A DNA stretch of 7,363 nucleotides, from contig JAFYYO010000333.1 in the NCBI GenBank assembly GCA_017557475.1, positions 1 to 7,363 on the forward strand, written 5' to 3'. Of the stretch, positions 6,422-7,363 are shown one piece after another. Each line of letters opens with the position of its first letter. Within the stretch, counting starts at the first letter, position 1. Position numbers and translations under genes: made by a program. Under the pieces are notes generated by a model. That model was not told where the DNA came from and did not search any database. It saw nothing but the letters and a program-made list of their open reading frames with translations. Source of the DNA: Bacteroidaceae bacterium. Lineage in GTDB: Bacteria > Bacteroidota > Bacteroidia > Bacteroidales > Bacteroidaceae.

Positions 6422-7363
6422 AGCTTGTCTTCTATGATATCAGTCATAACGTCGCGAATGTTCATACCTGCGGCTCTTACTTGCTGAGGGATGAAGCTTG
6501 TCGAAGTCATGCCTGGAGTGGTGTTGATTTCGAGCAGGTTAATCTTTTCGCCTTCCGTGATGATATAGTCGATACGGATAATGCCAAAGCAACCCAAGAT
6601 GTCGTAAATCATCGAGGTCAACTTGCTGACTCTTTCCGCAAGACGTTCGCTTATTCGGGCTGGCGTGATTTCGTCGCTCTCATTATTGTACTTGGCGGCA
6701 TAGTCGAAGAACTCATTCTTTGAAACCACTTCTGTGATAGGGAACACGACACTCTTGGTCTTCGTCTTGTAGCAACCGCAAGTCAGCTCTGTGCCTCCCA
6801 TGAAAGCCTCCACCATCACGTCTTCGCCTTCCTTCAAAGCGAGTTCGATTGCAGGACGAAGCGCCTCGATAGTCTTCACTTTAGTCGTGCCGAAAGAGGA
6901 ACCGCCTCGAGAAGGTTTCACAAAGCAAGGAAGTCCGATTCGCGAGACAATCTCTTCGTCCGTGACCTCTTTATCGTGACCAATCTTGACCACCAAACTG
7001 TCTGCGACCGAAACACCAAAGGCTCGCATATAGTTGTTGAGGAAGAACTTGTCGTAAGTCAACGCCTCGACGAGCACGCCACAAGTGGAATATGGCATCT
7101 TTATCATGTCGAAGTAGCCCTGCAACTCGCCGTTCTCGCCTGGAGCTCCGTGAATCGTGATGTAGGCAAAGTCGGGATGAACCGTCTTTCCCTCAGCCTC
7201 GAAACTGAAGTCATCTCGATTAATCTTCGAGCGACTACCATCAGGAAGCAGAGCCTCCCACTTGCCGGCATGAATCTCTACCTTATATATATTATAACGC
7301 GCGGGGTCGATAAACGAGGCGATACCTTCTGCGCTTCTCATGCTCACATCATGTTCCGAGCTA
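6418..7363 (-). CDS. ddl: D-alanine--D-alanine ligase, 5' end outside window
   Basis: The ATP-dependent ligase that makes D-Ala-D-Ala for peptidoglycan in the cytoplasm. The visible 314 residues lack only a short N-terminus (about 15 residues). The frame runs unbroken to the edge with SSEHDVSMRSAEG, the conserved block after the first strand, so internal GTG/ATG codons near 7347-7341 are not the true start. ATP-grasp features, numbered from the first visible residue, are HGAPGENGELQG (71-82), a Lys-Pro (149-150), the glycine-rich GGSSFG (153-158) and EAFMGGTE (185-192). The Lys-Tyr pair in DYAAKY (224-225) is typical of true D-Ala ligases rather than VanA-type D-lactate ligases. The metal site RID...LLEINTTPGM (263-285) closes the set. 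It is translationally coupled to the downstream acyltransferase (ATGA overlap). Inhibition by D-cycloserine would be expected from the family. Confidence 0.97.
   Translation of the reverse strand, partial: SSEHDVSMRSAEGIASFIDPARYNIYKVEIHAGKWEALLPDGSRSKINRDDFSFEAEGKTVHPDFAYITIHGAPGENGELQGYFDMIKMPYSTCGVLVEALTYDKFFLNNYMRAFGVSVADSLVVKIGHDKEVTDEEIVSRIGLPCFVKPSRGGSSFGTTKVKTIEALRPAIELALKEGEDVMVEAFMGGTELTCGCYKTKTKSVVFPITEVVSKNEFFDYAAKYNNESDEITPARISERLAERVSKLTSMIYDILGCFGIIRIDYIITEGEKINLLEINTTPGMTSTSFIPQQVRAAGMNIRDVMTDIIEDKL

Noticed and set aside
6418..7347. The GTG at 7347 or the ATG at 7341 as the ddl start
   Set aside because: The frame continues upstream with the conserved SSEHDVS block, so the real start lies outside the window.

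Overview
The window looks like chromosomal DNA from a gut- or oral-type Bacteroidales, most like Prevotella or Bacteroides. The reasons are a Bacteroidetes-type D-Ala-D-Ala ligase, a NigD-like lipoprotein, a secreted glycosidase ending in a YDLSGRR...IYI...NGKK tail, a candidate TAnnTTTG promoter box, and 7-bp tandem repeats of a kind I associate with this phylum. The genus is inference. Every gene I can support lies on the minus strand, so transcription runs from high to low coordinates.

Right-hand block (about 7363 to 4660): a housekeeping envelope operon. The 3' part of ddl (peptidoglycan precursor synthesis) overlaps by 4 bp (ATGA) a PlsC-type glycerophospholipid acyltransferase. That gene runs directly into a NigD-like lipoprotein. 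The lipoprotein signal peptide is plain to see but has no ATG, GTG or TTG start in frame. Its N-terminal codons lie in a (TGAAAAG)2 heptamer tract that overlaps the acyltransferase stop codon.

Middle (4659 to 4461): a 199-bp intergenic region. Most of it is an array of six units of exactly 22 bp (4511-4642), each beginning CACG. The three central junctions carry the dyad CATAAC-AC-GTTATG. The array abuts a plausible Bacteroidetes promoter that faces the next gene.

Left-hand block (4460 to 1): a small membrane-anchored protein with two SHOCT-like segments, then a large secreted GH84 beta-N-acetylglucosaminidase, then 8 bp later a GH89 alpha-N-acetylglucosaminidase cut by the window edge. Together the two enzymes would remove terminal GlcNAc in both anomeric configurations from host-type glycans such as mucin O-glycans or glycosaminoglycans. 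No SusC/SusD pair, sulfatase or regulator is visible here. The GH84 gene has a (GTTCAAT)4 tract just before its C-terminal tail, so a change of one unit would shift the tail out of frame.

The most notable non-genic signals are the phased 22-bp array and the two heptamer tracts, each placed where a one-unit change would alter a protein end or a start.
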